From assembly GCA_958422185.1 (NCBI GenBank), contig CATZNW010000002.1, positions 57,294 through 121,293 of the forward strand: DNA of 64,000 nt, read 5' to 3'. The translations under genes and the position numbers were made by a program. The notes beneath the pieces were generated by a model. The model was not told the origin of the DNA. It saw nothing but the letters and a program-made list of their open reading frames with translations, and did no database searches. The number at the start of each line of letters is the position of its first letter. Positions within the stretch are counted from its first letter, which is position 1. This DNA is from an uncultured Clostridium sp. GTDB taxonomy: Bacteria > Bacillota > Clostridia > Oscillospirales > Acutalibacteraceae. This document shows positions 42,330 through 52,144 of the stretch, in pieces.

Positions 42330-45143
42330 TTATTTTTGCAGATCTTTCTCTTTTTTGAGTTTCCTTTGAGTCAACACGACTACCGCGGCAAAAACGGCTG
42401 CGCCTGCAATACTTACCGGCAGCGAATACAGCAGGATCCTGTTTTCATATTTAAGTTCAATGCTGTGCTCGCCTTCCGAAAGCGCAACGGCGCAGAAAGC
42501 GCTGTCCGCTCTGTGTATCTCCGCCTCTTCTCCGTCAACATAGGCTTTCCAGTTTTCGCTGTACGGAATGGAAAGATAAAGCCATTTGCTGCCGCTTACC
42601 GTTATGGTGCCGCTGATGCTGTCGCAGCCGGTTTCCACGTTTTGCAGGGTCTCTCCGCCAAGGCGGTCCGTAAGGCTGTCATACTCGTTCATAGGTACGC
42701 TCAGAACGCTCAGCGAGTCAAATTCATAAACGCCCTTTTTGAAGGATATTTTCAGTTCCTCAGGCGCATTTTGGCAGTAGCCCAGATTTAGGATATGATC
42801 AAATATACCGGTGAAATAATCGTTGAATGCCGTGTAGATCTGAAACGATTCCCTGCGTGAATCTGCGCTTACGCTTACGCCAACGCTGCTTTCGGGGGCA
42901 AAGATCTTTCTTAACGTGTCGCTTTCTGCGCCGTGAACGGATTCCCCTCTCTGCGCTTTTTCGTAATCATCCGTACTCAGCGGTGAATAGCGGATATTCT
43001 GAGCGTAGAAATACAGCTGGCTGTTTGGGGCTATCTTTCCGTTTACTGTAAGACCGATCTCCGTATTGTCCTCTGCAACGTAAATCTTGTTTCCGTCAAG
43101 AACAACTCCCGGCGTGTCTTCAAGCGAAACGGCGATCTCGCCGCATTTGTCCTGATAGTCCGCTGCAGACGCCGTGCCCTGTGTGTCCGTATCGTTCAAA
43201 ACAAGGGAATCAAGCAGCGCAAGGCGCTTTTCAGCGGGATTCAGTTTATCGTATTCAGATTTGGAAAGCGTTTTTTCATATGTAAAGCCGAACGGAACAT
43301 ACGCTTCATTTTCATAAACGCCGTATTCATCCGCATTGGTGTAAATAACGCTTGCAACCGGCTTGTTATCTGCGGCATAATAAGTGCTGTTTGTGTTTTT
43401 GGAAACCATATAGCGTGCGTTTAACACAACATTCAGAAACGGATCCCACCGGGTGTCGTTTATTCTTGAAAGGTTACCGTTGATCAGCCCCATATCCTGC
43501 TGAAATTCAACAATATTTGCATCTATCATGCTGAGATACGCGCTTGTGGAATACGCCCCGTTTATCATGGATTCGTTGTAATCGCTCATGGGGATGCCGA
43601 GCGGAACGTATCTGCTTATTCCTGCGTCTCCGCTCTGGATACCGGCTATCTGAGCCGTGCGTTTTCCGTTTGAGTATTCGCGCGCTTCCTTAAAGGTCAT
43701 GAACGAGTCTACATATTTTGTTTCGCTCGGGCTGAAAAAGTAAAATCCGTTTACAAAAACAGCCGCCGCCGCAAGCACGCAAAGCGCTCCTTTAAATACC
43801 GCGCCGATCGCTTTTCTGTTTATGTTTTTGATGATGAGCGGTGCGGCGGAATAAGCAAGGCACAGCAGCGCAAAGGCAAAGAATACAGCGCAGGAAATCA
43901 GGTTTTCCGTACTGTTAAGGGTCTTCAGATAAGCCATGATACCGGTTGAAACCGCGGCTGAAACAACAAGAAGGACAGATTTTTTTACGGTGATATTTTT
44001 CAGATCTCCGGCACACTTTGCAAAAGTGTATGCGCAAAGCAGGCCATAGACCCAGCTCCATCTGTTTACAACATATGAAAATCCGTTAATGACCATTCCA
44101 AAGGCCGGGAGCATAACCATAACGGTAACGACAACAAATGCTGCTTTAAGAAAGCCGTTTTTCTTTCTTCCCGCAAACAGCAGCACCGCGCCGCCGGCGG
44201 AAAGCGCCGTAAAGCCGAAATATGTGTTGTTGCCTATCATCTGGGTGTTAAAAAACGCGCTCAGAAAGTTTTTGTAAAAATCCTTGTTGAACAGGATGCC
44301 GAGCCCGTAATCGACCTGCCCCCTTGAAGCGGAAAAGAAAGCTCCCACAAGCGGGAAGAATATGACCGCCGCCATAAGAACGCCCAGGATATAGGAGCCG
44401 CCGAACTTCCACAGGCTTTCAAAAAAGCCTTTGAAAAATCTTTTGCCGTACACAAAAAAGATTCTCAGGAAGATATAAAGCACGGTGAAGATGGAGATAA
44501 CATAAAAATAATAAAAACAGCTTACTGCCGAAAGGAATATGCTCAGGATAAAAACATATGGCTGTTTTTTATCAAATATCATTTCCGCGCCCAGTATGAT
44601 GAGCGGAAAATATATCATCGGATTCAGAAACGACGGATGTCTTATCGCCATATACATGGAATATGCGGTAAATACATACATGACCGCGCCGGCAGCAGAG
44701 GTAAGCCGGGGCAGCTTTTTGTACTTTGCAAGCGCCATAAAGGCAAGTCCGGCAAGATAATATCTGAGCGCCATTATGAGCGTGTATGCATATGACGCGT
44801 ATTCTTTCGGAACAAGCGCGGAAAGCAGGTTGAGCGGATCGCCTATCGTGTAATACTGAAGAGACTGAAGAATGTCCGAGCCGAGCCCGATTGAAAAATC
44901 AAACTGCGGTATTGCCGGGTTCCCGGAAAAAATGCTCTGAAGGATCCCTCTTATGTATTCGCCGTAGTATACGAAAGCTGTGAAATGCTGCGCAGTGCCG
45001 TCCGGTTCCCAGATAAAAGACGTTCTGTTTTGCAGAAACGGCAAAAATACGGCGACCGCGGTAACAAAGATCAAAACAGTATAAATGAAAAACCCTGATG
45101 AAAAGAAGTTTTTTGCCCTTGCGGCTGCAGAAGTTTTTTTCAT
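42330..45143 (-). CDS. YfhO-like large membrane protein
   Basis: A 937-residue polytopic protein: about a dozen membrane helices in the first ~450 residues (starting YTVLIFVTAVAVFLPFL), including FDFSIGLGSDILQSLQYYTI and RWSWVYGLLCAYTFA, a ~400-residue extracytoplasmic region, and a last helix near the C-terminus before a basic tail. This matches YfhO, a GT-C-like family linked in Bacillus and Listeria to glycosylation of lipoteichoic acid. The extracytoplasmic YSENWKAYVDGEEAEI segment near residue 870 is a YfhO hallmark. Confidence 0.88.
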   Translation of the reverse strand: MKKTSAAARAKNFFSSGFFIYTVLIFVTAVAVFLPFLQNRTSFIWEPDGTAQHFTAFVYYGEYIRGILQSIFSGNPAIPQFDFSIGLGSDILQSLQYYTIGDPLNLLSALVPKEYASYAYTLIMALRYYLAGLAFMALAKYKKLPRLTSAAGAVMYVFTAYSMYMAIRHPSFLNPMIYFPLIILGAEMIFDKKQPYVFILSIFLSAVSCFYYFYVISIFTVLYIFLRIFFVYGKRFFKGFFESLWKFGGSYILGVLMAAVIFFPLVGAFFSASRGQVDYGLGILFNKDFYKNFLSAFFNTQMIGNNTYFGFTALSAGGAVLLFAGRKKNGFLKAAFVVVTVMVMLPAFGMVINGFSYVVNRWSWVYGLLCAYTFAKCAGDLKNITVKKSVLLVVSAAVSTGIMAYLKTLNSTENLISCAVFFAFALLCLAYSAAPLIIKNINRKAIGAVFKGALCVLAAAAVFVNGFYFFSPSETKYVDSFMTFKEAREYSNGKRTAQIAGIQSGDAGISRYVPLGIPMSDYNESMINGAYSTSAYLSMIDANIVEFQQDMGLINGNLSRINDTRWDPFLNVVLNARYMVSKNTNSTYYAADNKPVASVIYTNADEYGVYENEAYVPFGFTYEKTLSKSEYDKLNPAEKRLALLDSLVLNDTDTQGTASAADYQDKCGEIAVSLEDTPGVVLDGNKIYVAEDNTEIGLTVNGKIAPNSQLYFYAQNIRYSPLSTDDYEKAQRGESVHGAESDTLRKIFAPESSVGVSVSADSRRESFQIYTAFNDYFTGIFDHILNLGYCQNAPEELKISFKKGVYEFDSLSVLSVPMNEYDSLTDRLGGETLQNVETGCDSISGTITVSGSKWLYLSIPYSENWKAYVDGEEAEIHRADSAFCAVALSEGEHSIELKYENRILLYSLPVSIAGAAVFAAVVVLTQRKLKKEKDLQK

Positions 45144-45180
45144 TTTCAGCTACCACTCCTCTATTGAAATCCTGTATATT

Positions 45181-45216
45181 AAAAAGAAAAGCCATTCATT
45201 AACTCAATGAATGGCT
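45181..45216 (-). terminator. Terminator of tRNA-Gly
   Basis: On the minus strand AGCCATTCATT-gagtt-AATGAATGGCT is followed by TTTCTTTTT, starting a few bases after the encoded CCA end. Confidence 0.92.
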
Positions 45217-45218
45217 CA

Positions 45219-45294
45219 TGGAGCGGATTACGAGACTCGAACTCGCTACCTCCACCTTGGCAAGGTGGCGCTCTACCGGATGAGCTAAATCCGC
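45219..45294 (-). tRNA. tRNA-Gly (anticodon GCC), CCA encoded
   Basis: The 76-base cloverleaf is complete: acceptor GCGGATT/AATCCGC, D stem GCTC/GAGC, anticodon loop TTGCCAA within CCACC/GGTGG, T arm with TTCGAGT, discriminator T, and encoded CCA at 45221-45219. It has its own promoter and terminator, so it is a single-gene unit. Confidence 0.97.
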
Positions 45295-45307
45295 AAACAA
45301 CAATAGC

Positions 45308-45336
45308 AGTATACAAAAAGAATTAAGATTTGTCAA
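45308..45336 (-). promoter_or_regulatory. Sigma-A promoter of tRNA-Gly
   Basis: Minus-strand TTGACA (45336-45331), a 17-base spacer and TATACT (45313-45308), about 14 bases before the tRNA 5' end. Confidence 0.85.
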
Positions 45337-45486
45337 GTAGATCTATTAAATTTTTAATATTGCGGTATAAAAATAGCCGCCTGCATACGGGGTTTTTCTT
45401 CAGAAATAAATTTCTATTTACTTTGCCCGCCCTTTTTGCTAAAATTATTATGTGTAACTATGCAAAAATGAATTCAGGGGAATTTT

Positions 45487-46569
45487 ATGGATTATCATAT
45501 AGACCCCGCGGGCAAAATATGGAAAGAGGGAATGTTTTTCGTTCCCGCCGCGCTCGCGGAAAAATACATAAAGCTTGCAAGCGAATATCAGATAAAAGCG
45601 CTGCTGTATATCCTAAGTAGAAACGGAGTGGCAACTTCCGCGGAGATCTCAAAAAAACTCGGAATACCGCAGTCGGATGCGGAGAATATGATGGATTTCT
45701 GGATCGAAGAAGGCGTTTTGAACACCGGCGGGGAGAGCAGCTCAAATTATGTTCCCGCCGCGGGGATCGCCGCTTCTTCGGACGTGCGCAAAAGACCAAA
45801 TCCGGATGTTGCGGCTTCAGGCGAAAAGGCGCCGGACGGCCAAACGAGCAAGGCTGAAAAAAAGCCCTCCGGGTCCGCAGGCGTAAACGCTCCTGTGCTT
45901 TCGCCCAAAGAGATCGTTGCGATCTGCTCTGAAAAACCGCAGATTGCGCAGCTTTTGAATGAGGCGCAGTCTGTTTACGGGCGCACCATCAGCCATTCGG
46001 AGCAGGAGATGATCGTGAATCTCACGGAATTTTACGGCATGCCGCCGGAGGTCGTTATGATGCTGCTTGCCTACTGTGAAAATTTAAGGGCAAACGGCAG
46101 GGCTGTCAGCGCGGGATATTTTTATAAAACGGCGCAGAACTGGCTGGAGGACGGTATCGATACCCCCGCTCTTGCCGAGAACCGGATATGCGAGCTTGAA
46201 AAGACGGATTCCTTCTGGAAAAGCTTAAAGGACGCAGCCGGGTTTACAAGAAAATCCCCGACGGACAGACAGCTGGAGATGCTAACGCGCTGGAGAAGTG
46301 ATTTTTCAGATGAACTGATTTTCCGCGCGGCTGAGATCATGAATGAAAATATAGACAAGCCCGACCTGAGATATATGGACAAGATCCTTAAAAACTGGAA
46401 AAAGGCGGGCATCGAGACGCCGGAGGACGCCAAACGCGAGAACGAGCATTTTGAACGTCAGAAAGCGCAGAAAGAAAAGAGCCGCCGCGGCGAGATCAGC
46501 CGTCCGCCATCCTATGATCTGGATAAGATCAAAAAGGATGCCCACAAGAATACAAAGATCAAATATTAA
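45487..46569 (+). CDS. dnaD: DnaD domain protein, primosome-type
   Basis: A 360-residue protein. The N-terminus (KYIKLASEYQIKALLYILSR, EISKKLGIPQSDAENMMDFW) is a winged-helix domain; an Ala/Pro/Lys-rich linker (~90-145) leads to a DnaD/DnaB-like domain with VYGRTISHSEQEMIVNLTEF and a second, repeated one (~245-340) with TDRQLEMLTRWRSDF. DnaD and DnaB of Bacillus help DnaI load the replicative helicase. The very next gene is DnaI-like, supporting this. Which of DnaD or DnaB it corresponds to is uncertain. Confidence 0.82.
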   Translation: MDYHIDPAGKIWKEGMFFVPAALAEKYIKLASEYQIKALLYILSRNGVATSAEISKKLGIPQSDAENMMDFWIEEGVLNTGGESSSNYVPAAGIAASSDVRKRPNPDVAASGEKAPDGQTSKAEKKPSGSAGVNAPVLSPKEIVAICSEKPQIAQLLNEAQSVYGRTISHSEQEMIVNLTEFYGMPPEVVMMLLAYCENLRANGRAVSAGYFYKTAQNWLEDGIDTPALAENRICELEKTDSFWKSLKDAAGFTRKSPTDRQLEMLTRWRSDFSDELIFRAAEIMNENIDKPDLRYMDKILKNWKKAGIETPEDAKRENEHFERQKAQKEKSRRGEISRPPSYDLDKIKKDAHKNTKIKY

Positions 46570-46578
46570 GGAGCAGCT

Positions 46579-47547
46579 ATGCCTTACAGAAGCAATGTTT
46601 ACCAAAAAGCGCTCAATATTTTGGAGCGCAGGCGCAGCAATGCAGAACTTGATCTGCAGCGGCGCACAGATGAAGCAATGAAAAAGATCCCGGAACTCGG
46701 GCAGATCCAGCAGGAACTGGCAAGAACGGGGCTTTCCGTTTCTACCCTGCTCTTTAGGGGGGAGAATGTTAAGGGCGAGATAGAAAAGTTAAAAGAAAAG
46801 AGTCTTGCTCTGCAAAAGCACAAGAAAGAGCTTCTTGTAAAAGCCGGGTTTGACGAGGACGCGCTGACCATTAAATATGTTTGCCCGGTCTGCTCGGACA
46901 CAGGCTTTACTCAGAATCGTATGTGCGCCTGCCACAGAGAACTTCTAAAGGAGATAGAACGGGATTCCATCCGCAAGAATGCACCGATAGATGAATGTAC
47001 TTTTGAAACGTTCAATATCGGGTATTATCCGGACACGGCTGACGGTGGATTTTCGCCGCGTAAAAAAGCTGCGGAGATTCTTGAGGAGTGCCGCATGTAC
47101 GCGCAGAGATTCACTCCGCATTCGCCGAATCTGATGTTCATGGGCTCAACCGGTCTCGGCAAAACACACCTCAGCCTTGCGATCGCCAATGTTGTGCTTA
47201 ATAAAGGCTATTCCGTTATTTACGGCACCAGCCAGAATATTTTTTCCGATCTTCAGGATGAAAATTTCGGCAGAACGGATAATATAAATTATAATGAGCA
47301 TGATATTTTAGATGCGGATCTGCTTATTCTTGATGATCTCGGAACGGAATTCAGAAGCCTGTTTTCAGAGGCGTGCCTTTATAATATCGTAAACACGCGT
47401 ATTTTGAAGAAGAAGGCAACTATAATAAGTACGAATTTCAGCTTTGATGATCTTGAAAGAGATTATAATCAAAGGGTAACGAGCCGCCTTGCCGGCGAAT
47501 ATTCCGTGCTGGAGCTGGAAGGCAACGATATAAGATATATTAAATAG
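46579..47547 (+). CDS. dnaI: Helicase-loader ATPase, DnaC/DnaI-like
   Basis: A 322-residue AAA+ protein: an N-terminal coiled region, a zinc-finger-like CPVCSDTGFTQNRMCACH (~residues 96-113), Walker A GSTGLGKTHLSLAIANV (~190) and Walker B LLILDDLGTEF (~250), then SRLAGEYSVLELEG near the end. It fits the loader that places the DNA helicase, not a transposon IstB, because of the zinc motif and the dnaD neighbour nine bases upstream. Confidence 0.88.
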   Translation: MPYRSNVYQKALNILERRRSNAELDLQRRTDEAMKKIPELGQIQQELARTGLSVSTLLFRGENVKGEIEKLKEKSLALQKHKKELLVKAGFDEDALTIKYVCPVCSDTGFTQNRMCACHRELLKEIERDSIRKNAPIDECTFETFNIGYYPDTADGGFSPRKKAAEILEECRMYAQRFTPHSPNLMFMGSTGLGKTHLSLAIANVVLNKGYSVIYGTSQNIFSDLQDENFGRTDNINYNEHDILDADLLILDDLGTEFRSLFSEACLYNIVNTRILKKKATIISTNFSFDDLERDYNQRVTSRLAGEYSVLELEGNDIRYIK

Positions 47548-47599
47548 TTTCTTATTCAAAAAGACGGATACATAATGATCTGCAAAGGGGGGCAGAGCG

Positions 47600-49222
47600 C
47601 TGAAGAAATATACCTATTTTGACGAGGAGTGGGACGATTATATCGCTTCTGCTAACTCCCGCCGTTTTGCCGTACCGGAGATCGATATAAGCTTTATAAA
47701 AGCACAGGCAAAGGATATTTTGGAGGAATTAAGACGGCTTACCCCCGCCAAAGCAAAGGCAGTATTAAAAAAAGTTTTTGTTAAAATAAGAAATGCCGCC
47801 GGCGGCGTCTCAATCGGCTTCAGAGCGGGGATCACTTTGCTGCTGGCTGCGGCTTTGGTCATTACTCCCGTTGTTTTTTATCTTGATCTGAGCGGGGATA
47901 ACAGAAATGAGGACCGGTTTGACGGCGATGCCGCCGAGGTCTGCGCCAACATTATAGGCGAATACGGTTCCGCAAAAACAGAGCAGACAGATACTTCCGG
48001 CGAGATCTACCGCATGGCCGGGCTTTCGTTTGCCCGCGAGGTGGATTTTGATTCAAACGGAATATCCGAACTGCTTATTGCTTTCAGAAGCGGCAGCGCT
48101 TATCAGGTTGAAGTGTGGGGTTACGACGGCGGCGATTTTATCCGTATGTATTCGCACGCCGCAAACGCGGCGGCTGACCGTCCGGATATAGGGAACTGGA
48201 TCTCGCTTTACCGCCGCAGCGGCAGATTCTATATAGGGGAGCTGTCTGCGGAAGACGGAAAATCCATGGAGCTTTTTGGTCTGAGCGGTTCGGAATTTAA
48301 AAGTTCCCGTGCCTGCGAGTATGATCCGGTCAACGATATCTATGCGGTGGGCGGCAAAATGAACACATCGGATTTTGAAACGATCAGACTTTCAAATATC
48401 AGTGCGTCCAGGGCAGAGGATCTGCTGGATTCGATCTCCGCCGCCATAGACAGCTTCGGCGGAACGCAGGAGGGCGCGCTGCCCGTTTCGGCAAAATCCG
48501 GCGAGCAGCTTATGGCCGAGGCCTATTCAAATATAGTGCAGGATTATATTTCCAAATTCGGTGAACCTAAGTATGATTCGGATTCACGTATCTGCTTTGC
48601 GGACGGACTCTGCGTTGCCGATCTCATGGATTTTGACGGGGACGGTGTAGATGAGCTGCTAACAGTATACAGGTTCAATAAAAAAGTCTCCGCCTCTGAT
48701 GAAGACGGCAATCATGTGCTGGAGACGGAGCCGGAATACAAAATGGAAGCGTTTAGGTGGAACGGTCATTCTGCCGTGAAAGTGTATGACAATGAAGGCG
48801 TTTCCCGAATGCAGGATCCCGATGATCCGGAATGCTTTTATATCCTGCGTAAAAACGGGTCAAAAACAGATATCTGCCGCAATACATATACTTATAACGA
48901 GCGGACGAAGCGTATCTGGAAAGGTACCAGCCGAATAAGCGAGATGGATGAAAACGGCAGCTTTTGCGCTTCGTTTTTGGCAGAGATCAACAGTAATTAC
49001 GGCTACAATACCTATCAGTTCAACGGTGAGCGGGTATACCGCCGTGAGTTCAACGAAAGCGGCTATACCGTGCCTTATTTCTGCAACGAGGATGATTATG
49101 ACGAGGATCAGTTTACCGTAATCTATCTTCAGGGGTTCTCGGACCGAGGCGCCGATATTCAAAAACGCCTTTCGCAGACGGAAAAGAATGTGGAAGAGAT
49201 CCGCTCCGCCGTTAATGTTTAA
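47600..49222 (+). CDS. Membrane-anchored protein with calcium-loop-like repeats, probable CTG start
   Basis: About 540 residues. The frame is open and coding-like from 47579, yet has no ATG, GTG or TTG before 47720. A CTG at 47600 follows AAAGGGGGG by the usual distance, giving a product that continues KKYTYFDEEWDDYIAS. A single membrane helix (GFRAGITLLLAAALVITPVV) comes at residues ~75-95, then a large outside region with VDFDSNGISELLIAF and DLMDFDGDGVDELLTVY, which resemble FG-GAP/VCBS calcium loops. Function is unknown. A shorter TTG start at 47720 would cut off the acidic N-terminus. A strong terminator follows. Confidence 0.7.
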   Translation: MKKYTYFDEEWDDYIASANSRRFAVPEIDISFIKAQAKDILEELRRLTPAKAKAVLKKVFVKIRNAAGGVSIGFRAGITLLLAAALVITPVVFYLDLSGDNRNEDRFDGDAAEVCANIIGEYGSAKTEQTDTSGEIYRMAGLSFAREVDFDSNGISELLIAFRSGSAYQVEVWGYDGGDFIRMYSHAANAAADRPDIGNWISLYRRSGRFYIGELSAEDGKSMELFGLSGSEFKSSRACEYDPVNDIYAVGGKMNTSDFETIRLSNISASRAEDLLDSISAAIDSFGGTQEGALPVSAKSGEQLMAEAYSNIVQDYISKFGEPKYDSDSRICFADGLCVADLMDFDGDGVDELLTVYRFNKKVSASDEDGNHVLETEPEYKMEAFRWNGHSAVKVYDNEGVSRMQDPDDPECFYILRKNGSKTDICRNTYTYNERTKRIWKGTSRISEMDENGSFCASFLAEINSNYGYNTYQFNGERVYRREFNESGYTVPYFCNEDDYDEDQFTVIYLQGFSDRGADIQKRLSQTEKNVEEIRSAVNV

Positions 49223-49251
49223 ACGGACACACAATAGAATATTTGTCAAAA

Positions 49252-49290
49252 AGCAAGGGCTTTCCAAACGGAAAGCCCTTGCTCGTTTTT
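49252..49290. terminator. Bidirectional terminator
   Basis: AGCAAGGGCTTTCC at 49252-49265 pairs with GGAAAGCCCTTGCT at 49270-49283. It has a T tract to the right and an A tract to the left, serving the convergent membrane-protein and leuB genes. Confidence 0.92.
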
Positions 49291-49310
49291 GATTATAATT
49301 ATTCTATGGT

Positions 49311-50381
49311 TTACAGCAAAGACGCAACAAGATCGCCCATTTCGGAGGTGGTAACTTTTTTAAAACCGTCCTCATAGATATCGGGCGTTCTTGCCTGGGT
49401 CAGGGCCGTGTCTACCGCCTTTTCTATGGCGTCCGCCGCCTCGCTCTCGCCGAACGTGTAGCGCAGCATCATTGCGCCTGAGAGGATGGTAGCAAGCGGA
49501 TTTGCCTTTTGCTGACCGGCGATATCCGGGGCAGAGCCGTGGATCGGTTCGTAAAGCCCAAATGTGCCTTTGGCAAGGGACGCGGATGCAAGCATGCCGA
49601 TAGAACCGCTTATCATGGAAGCCTCGTCGGAAAGAATGTCTCCGAACATATTTGATGTTACGATCGTATCAAACTGGCCCGGATTGCGCACAAGCTGCAT
49701 TGCGCAGTTGTCTACATACATATAGGAAAGTTCAACTTCCGGGTAATCCGCCTTGACTCTCTCGGCAACTTTGCGCCAGAGCCTGGAGGAATCAAGCACG
49801 TTTGCCTTGTCTACACAGGTGAGTTTCCTGTTTCTCTTCATGGCGTATTCAAATCCCGCGCGCAGGATCCTCTCGATTTCGGGAACAGTGTAGCGCTCCG
49901 TATCATAAGCGCCCTCAACACCGTCTTTTTCATAAGTGCCGCGGTCGCCGAAATAGATTCCGCCGGTCAGTTCACGGACGATCAGGATATCCAGCCCGTC
50001 GCCGATGATCTCTTCTTTAATGGGAGACGCGTCCTTTAGCGGAGCAAAGATCTTCGCCGGGCGCAGATTCGCAAAAAGCCCCAGCGATTCCCTGATTGCA
50101 AGCAGACCGGCCTCCGGGCGGTTATTGCCGGGCTGAGAGTCCCATTTCGGTCCGCCGACAGCGCCTAAAAGCACCGCGTCGGAAGCCTTGCAGGCCACTT
50201 CTGTTTCCGTTGGGTACGGCACACCGGTCGCGTCTATCGCGCAGCCGCCGAGCAGCTGATAATTATAGTCAAATTTAAATCCGAATTTTTCGCCTGCCGC
50301 GTCAAGCACTTTAATGCATTCGTCAACTATTTCCGGGCCGATACCGTCGCCCTTCAGAACCGTGATCTTGTAATTGCTCAT
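49311..50381 (-). CDS. leuB: 3-isopropylmalate dehydrogenase
   Basis: A 356-residue decarboxylating dehydrogenase: KGDGIGPEIVDECIKVLD near the N-terminus, ANLRPAKIFAPL, the RELTGGIYFG substrate loop, and SNMFGDILSDEAS with GLYEPIHGSAPDIAGQ at the NAD site. It performs the oxidative step of leucine synthesis. leuC and leuD are not in the window. It follows leuA by 12 bases and shares its T-box leader. Confidence 0.95.
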   Translation of the reverse strand: MSNYKITVLKGDGIGPEIVDECIKVLDAAGEKFGFKFDYNYQLLGGCAIDATGVPYPTETEVACKASDAVLLGAVGGPKWDSQPGNNRPEAGLLAIRESLGLFANLRPAKIFAPLKDASPIKEEIIGDGLDILIVRELTGGIYFGDRGTYEKDGVEGAYDTERYTVPEIERILRAGFEYAMKRNRKLTCVDKANVLDSSRLWRKVAERVKADYPEVELSYMYVDNCAMQLVRNPGQFDTIVTSNMFGDILSDEASMISGSIGMLASASLAKGTFGLYEPIHGSAPDIAGQQKANPLATILSGAMMLRYTFGESEAADAIEKAVDTALTQARTPDIYEDGFKKVTTSEMGDLVASLL

Positions 50382-50393
50382 TTTATTTTCTCC

Positions 50394-52127
50394 TTATTTT
50401 TCAAAAATGCCGGGCATTGTATCGTCGCGCACACAGTCCGGCTGGTCCCTGTTTATGGCGCAGATGATACCTTTAAGAGACGCATAGCCTATGTTGTGTG
50501 ATACGCCTATTCCGAAAACGTCCTTGCCCTGCGGATTCTTTAAATGGATATAAGAAATAGCCTTTGAATCTTCGCCGACGGAGATTGCGTGTTCGCTGTA
50601 ATCAACAAACTGATAACCGGTGATACCCACCTGGCCGAGCGCGTTGAAGAACGCTTCAATGGGTCCGCTTCCTTTGCCGTCTATCTTAACAAGTTTGCCG
50701 TCTCTTACTTTGATCTCACCCTCAAAATGAACGCGGGTAAGATACTCGTTTTCCTCTTTTTCCTCAGATGTCTTGTGGTTCATTATCCTGTAAGGGCCAA
50801 CAACGTTTCTGTATTCTTTCTGGAACAGGTCAAAAACTTCGCCCGGTTTAAGCTCCTTGCCCTTGATATCGCATGCGTGCTTAACGATCGCGCCGAATTC
50901 GGTATGCATCGCCTTGGGCATTTTTATGCCGTAATCCGTGGAAAGAATAAATGCCGCGCCGCCTTTTCCGCTCTGTGAGTTGATCCTGATTACCGGTTCA
51001 TATTCTCTGCCGACGTCAGCCGGATCTATCGGAAGATAAGGCACTTCCCAATAATCGGAATTCGTTTCTTCCATATAGATCTTTCCCTTATTGATAGCGT
51101 CCTGATGAGAACCGGAAAATGCCGTGAAAACAAGTTCGCCCGCATACGGCTGGCGCGGCGGCACTTTCATCTTCGTTGTGCGCTCATAAACGTCTTTGAT
51201 CTTATTTATGTCGTGAAAATCAAGTTGCGGGTCAACGCCCTGCGTCCACATGTTAAGAGCAAGGGTAACAAGGTCTACGTTGCCCGTTCTCTCGCCGTTG
51301 CCGAAAAGCGTGCCCTCAACCCTGTCTGCTCCCGCCATGAGCGCAAGCTCTGTTGCCGCAACGCCTTCTCCGCGGTCATTGTGGGGGTGAAGCGAAATGA
51401 TGCACGCGTCCCTGTTGCTGATATGGCGGCAGAAGTATTCTATCTGATCGGCATAGCCGTTGGGCGTTGAACACTCAACCGTGGACGGCAGATTAAGAAT
51501 GATCGGGTTTTCAGGTGTTGCGCCCATGACCTTCATTACTTCCTCGCAGATCCGGACGGAATTGTCAATCTCCGTTCCCGTAAAGGATTCGGGTGAATAT
51601 TCGTAGCGGATATTCATGTCCGGATATTTTTTTAGTTCCTCGTCAGTAAGCTCTTTTATGAGTTTAGCGCCCTCAACCGCTATGTCTATAACGCCCTGCA
51701 TATCCGTTTTGAAAACTACCTTGCGCTGCAGGGTAGAGGTTGAATTGTAAAAATGAACGATAACGTTTTTTGCTCCGTCTATAGCCTCAAAAGTTTTTTT
51801 GATAAGGTGCGGACGCGCCTGAACGAGTACCTGGATCGTAACATCGTCAGGAATATAGTTGCCCTCAATAAGAGTCCTGAGGATCTCGTATTCCGTTTCC
51901 GAGGCGGACGGGAAACCCACTTCGATCTCTTTAATTCCAATATCGATAAGCGTTTTGAAAAGCTCAAGCTTTTCTTCAAGATTCATCGGGTCAACAAGCG
52001 CTTGATTACCGTCCCTCAGATCTACCGAACACCAGACGGGCGCCTTTGTAATGGTCTTATCCGGCCATGTTCTGTCCGGAATGTTGATTGGCTTGAAGGG
52101 AATATACTTTTTGTATCCTTTAAGCAT
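50394..52127 (-). CDS. leuA: 2-isopropylmalate synthase (long LeuA type)
   Basis: A 577-residue enzyme: WCSVDLRDGNQALVDPM at the catalytic entry (residues ~33-49), LHPHNDRGEGVAATELALMA metal site, and a C-terminal regulatory LeuA domain with VDYSEHAISVGEDSKAISY. It condenses ketoisovalerate with acetyl-CoA. The opening YKKYIPFKPINIPDRTWPDK is typical of the ~560-residue form. The start is the ATG at 52127 behind AGGAG; an extended frame upstream covers the T-box terminator. Confidence 0.95.
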   Translation of the reverse strand: MLKGYKKYIPFKPINIPDRTWPDKTITKAPVWCSVDLRDGNQALVDPMNLEEKLELFKTLIDIGIKEIEVGFPSASETEYEILRTLIEGNYIPDDVTIQVLVQARPHLIKKTFEAIDGAKNVIVHFYNSTSTLQRKVVFKTDMQGVIDIAVEGAKLIKELTDEELKKYPDMNIRYEYSPESFTGTEIDNSVRICEEVMKVMGATPENPIILNLPSTVECSTPNGYADQIEYFCRHISNRDACIISLHPHNDRGEGVAATELALMAGADRVEGTLFGNGERTGNVDLVTLALNMWTQGVDPQLDFHDINKIKDVYERTTKMKVPPRQPYAGELVFTAFSGSHQDAINKGKIYMEETNSDYWEVPYLPIDPADVGREYEPVIRINSQSGKGGAAFILSTDYGIKMPKAMHTEFGAIVKHACDIKGKELKPGEVFDLFQKEYRNVVGPYRIMNHKTSEEKEENEYLTRVHFEGEIKVRDGKLVKIDGKGSGPIEAFFNALGQVGITGYQFVDYSEHAISVGEDSKAISYIHLKNPQGKDVFGIGVSHNIGYASLKGIICAINRDQPDCVRDDTMPGIFEK

Positions 52128-52144
52128 AATAAAAACTCCTTTCT

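Noticed and set aside
46579..47547. IstB-type transposon ATPase
   Set aside because: The DnaD-type gene immediately upstream and the cysteine motif fit a helicase loader, and there is no transposase beside it.
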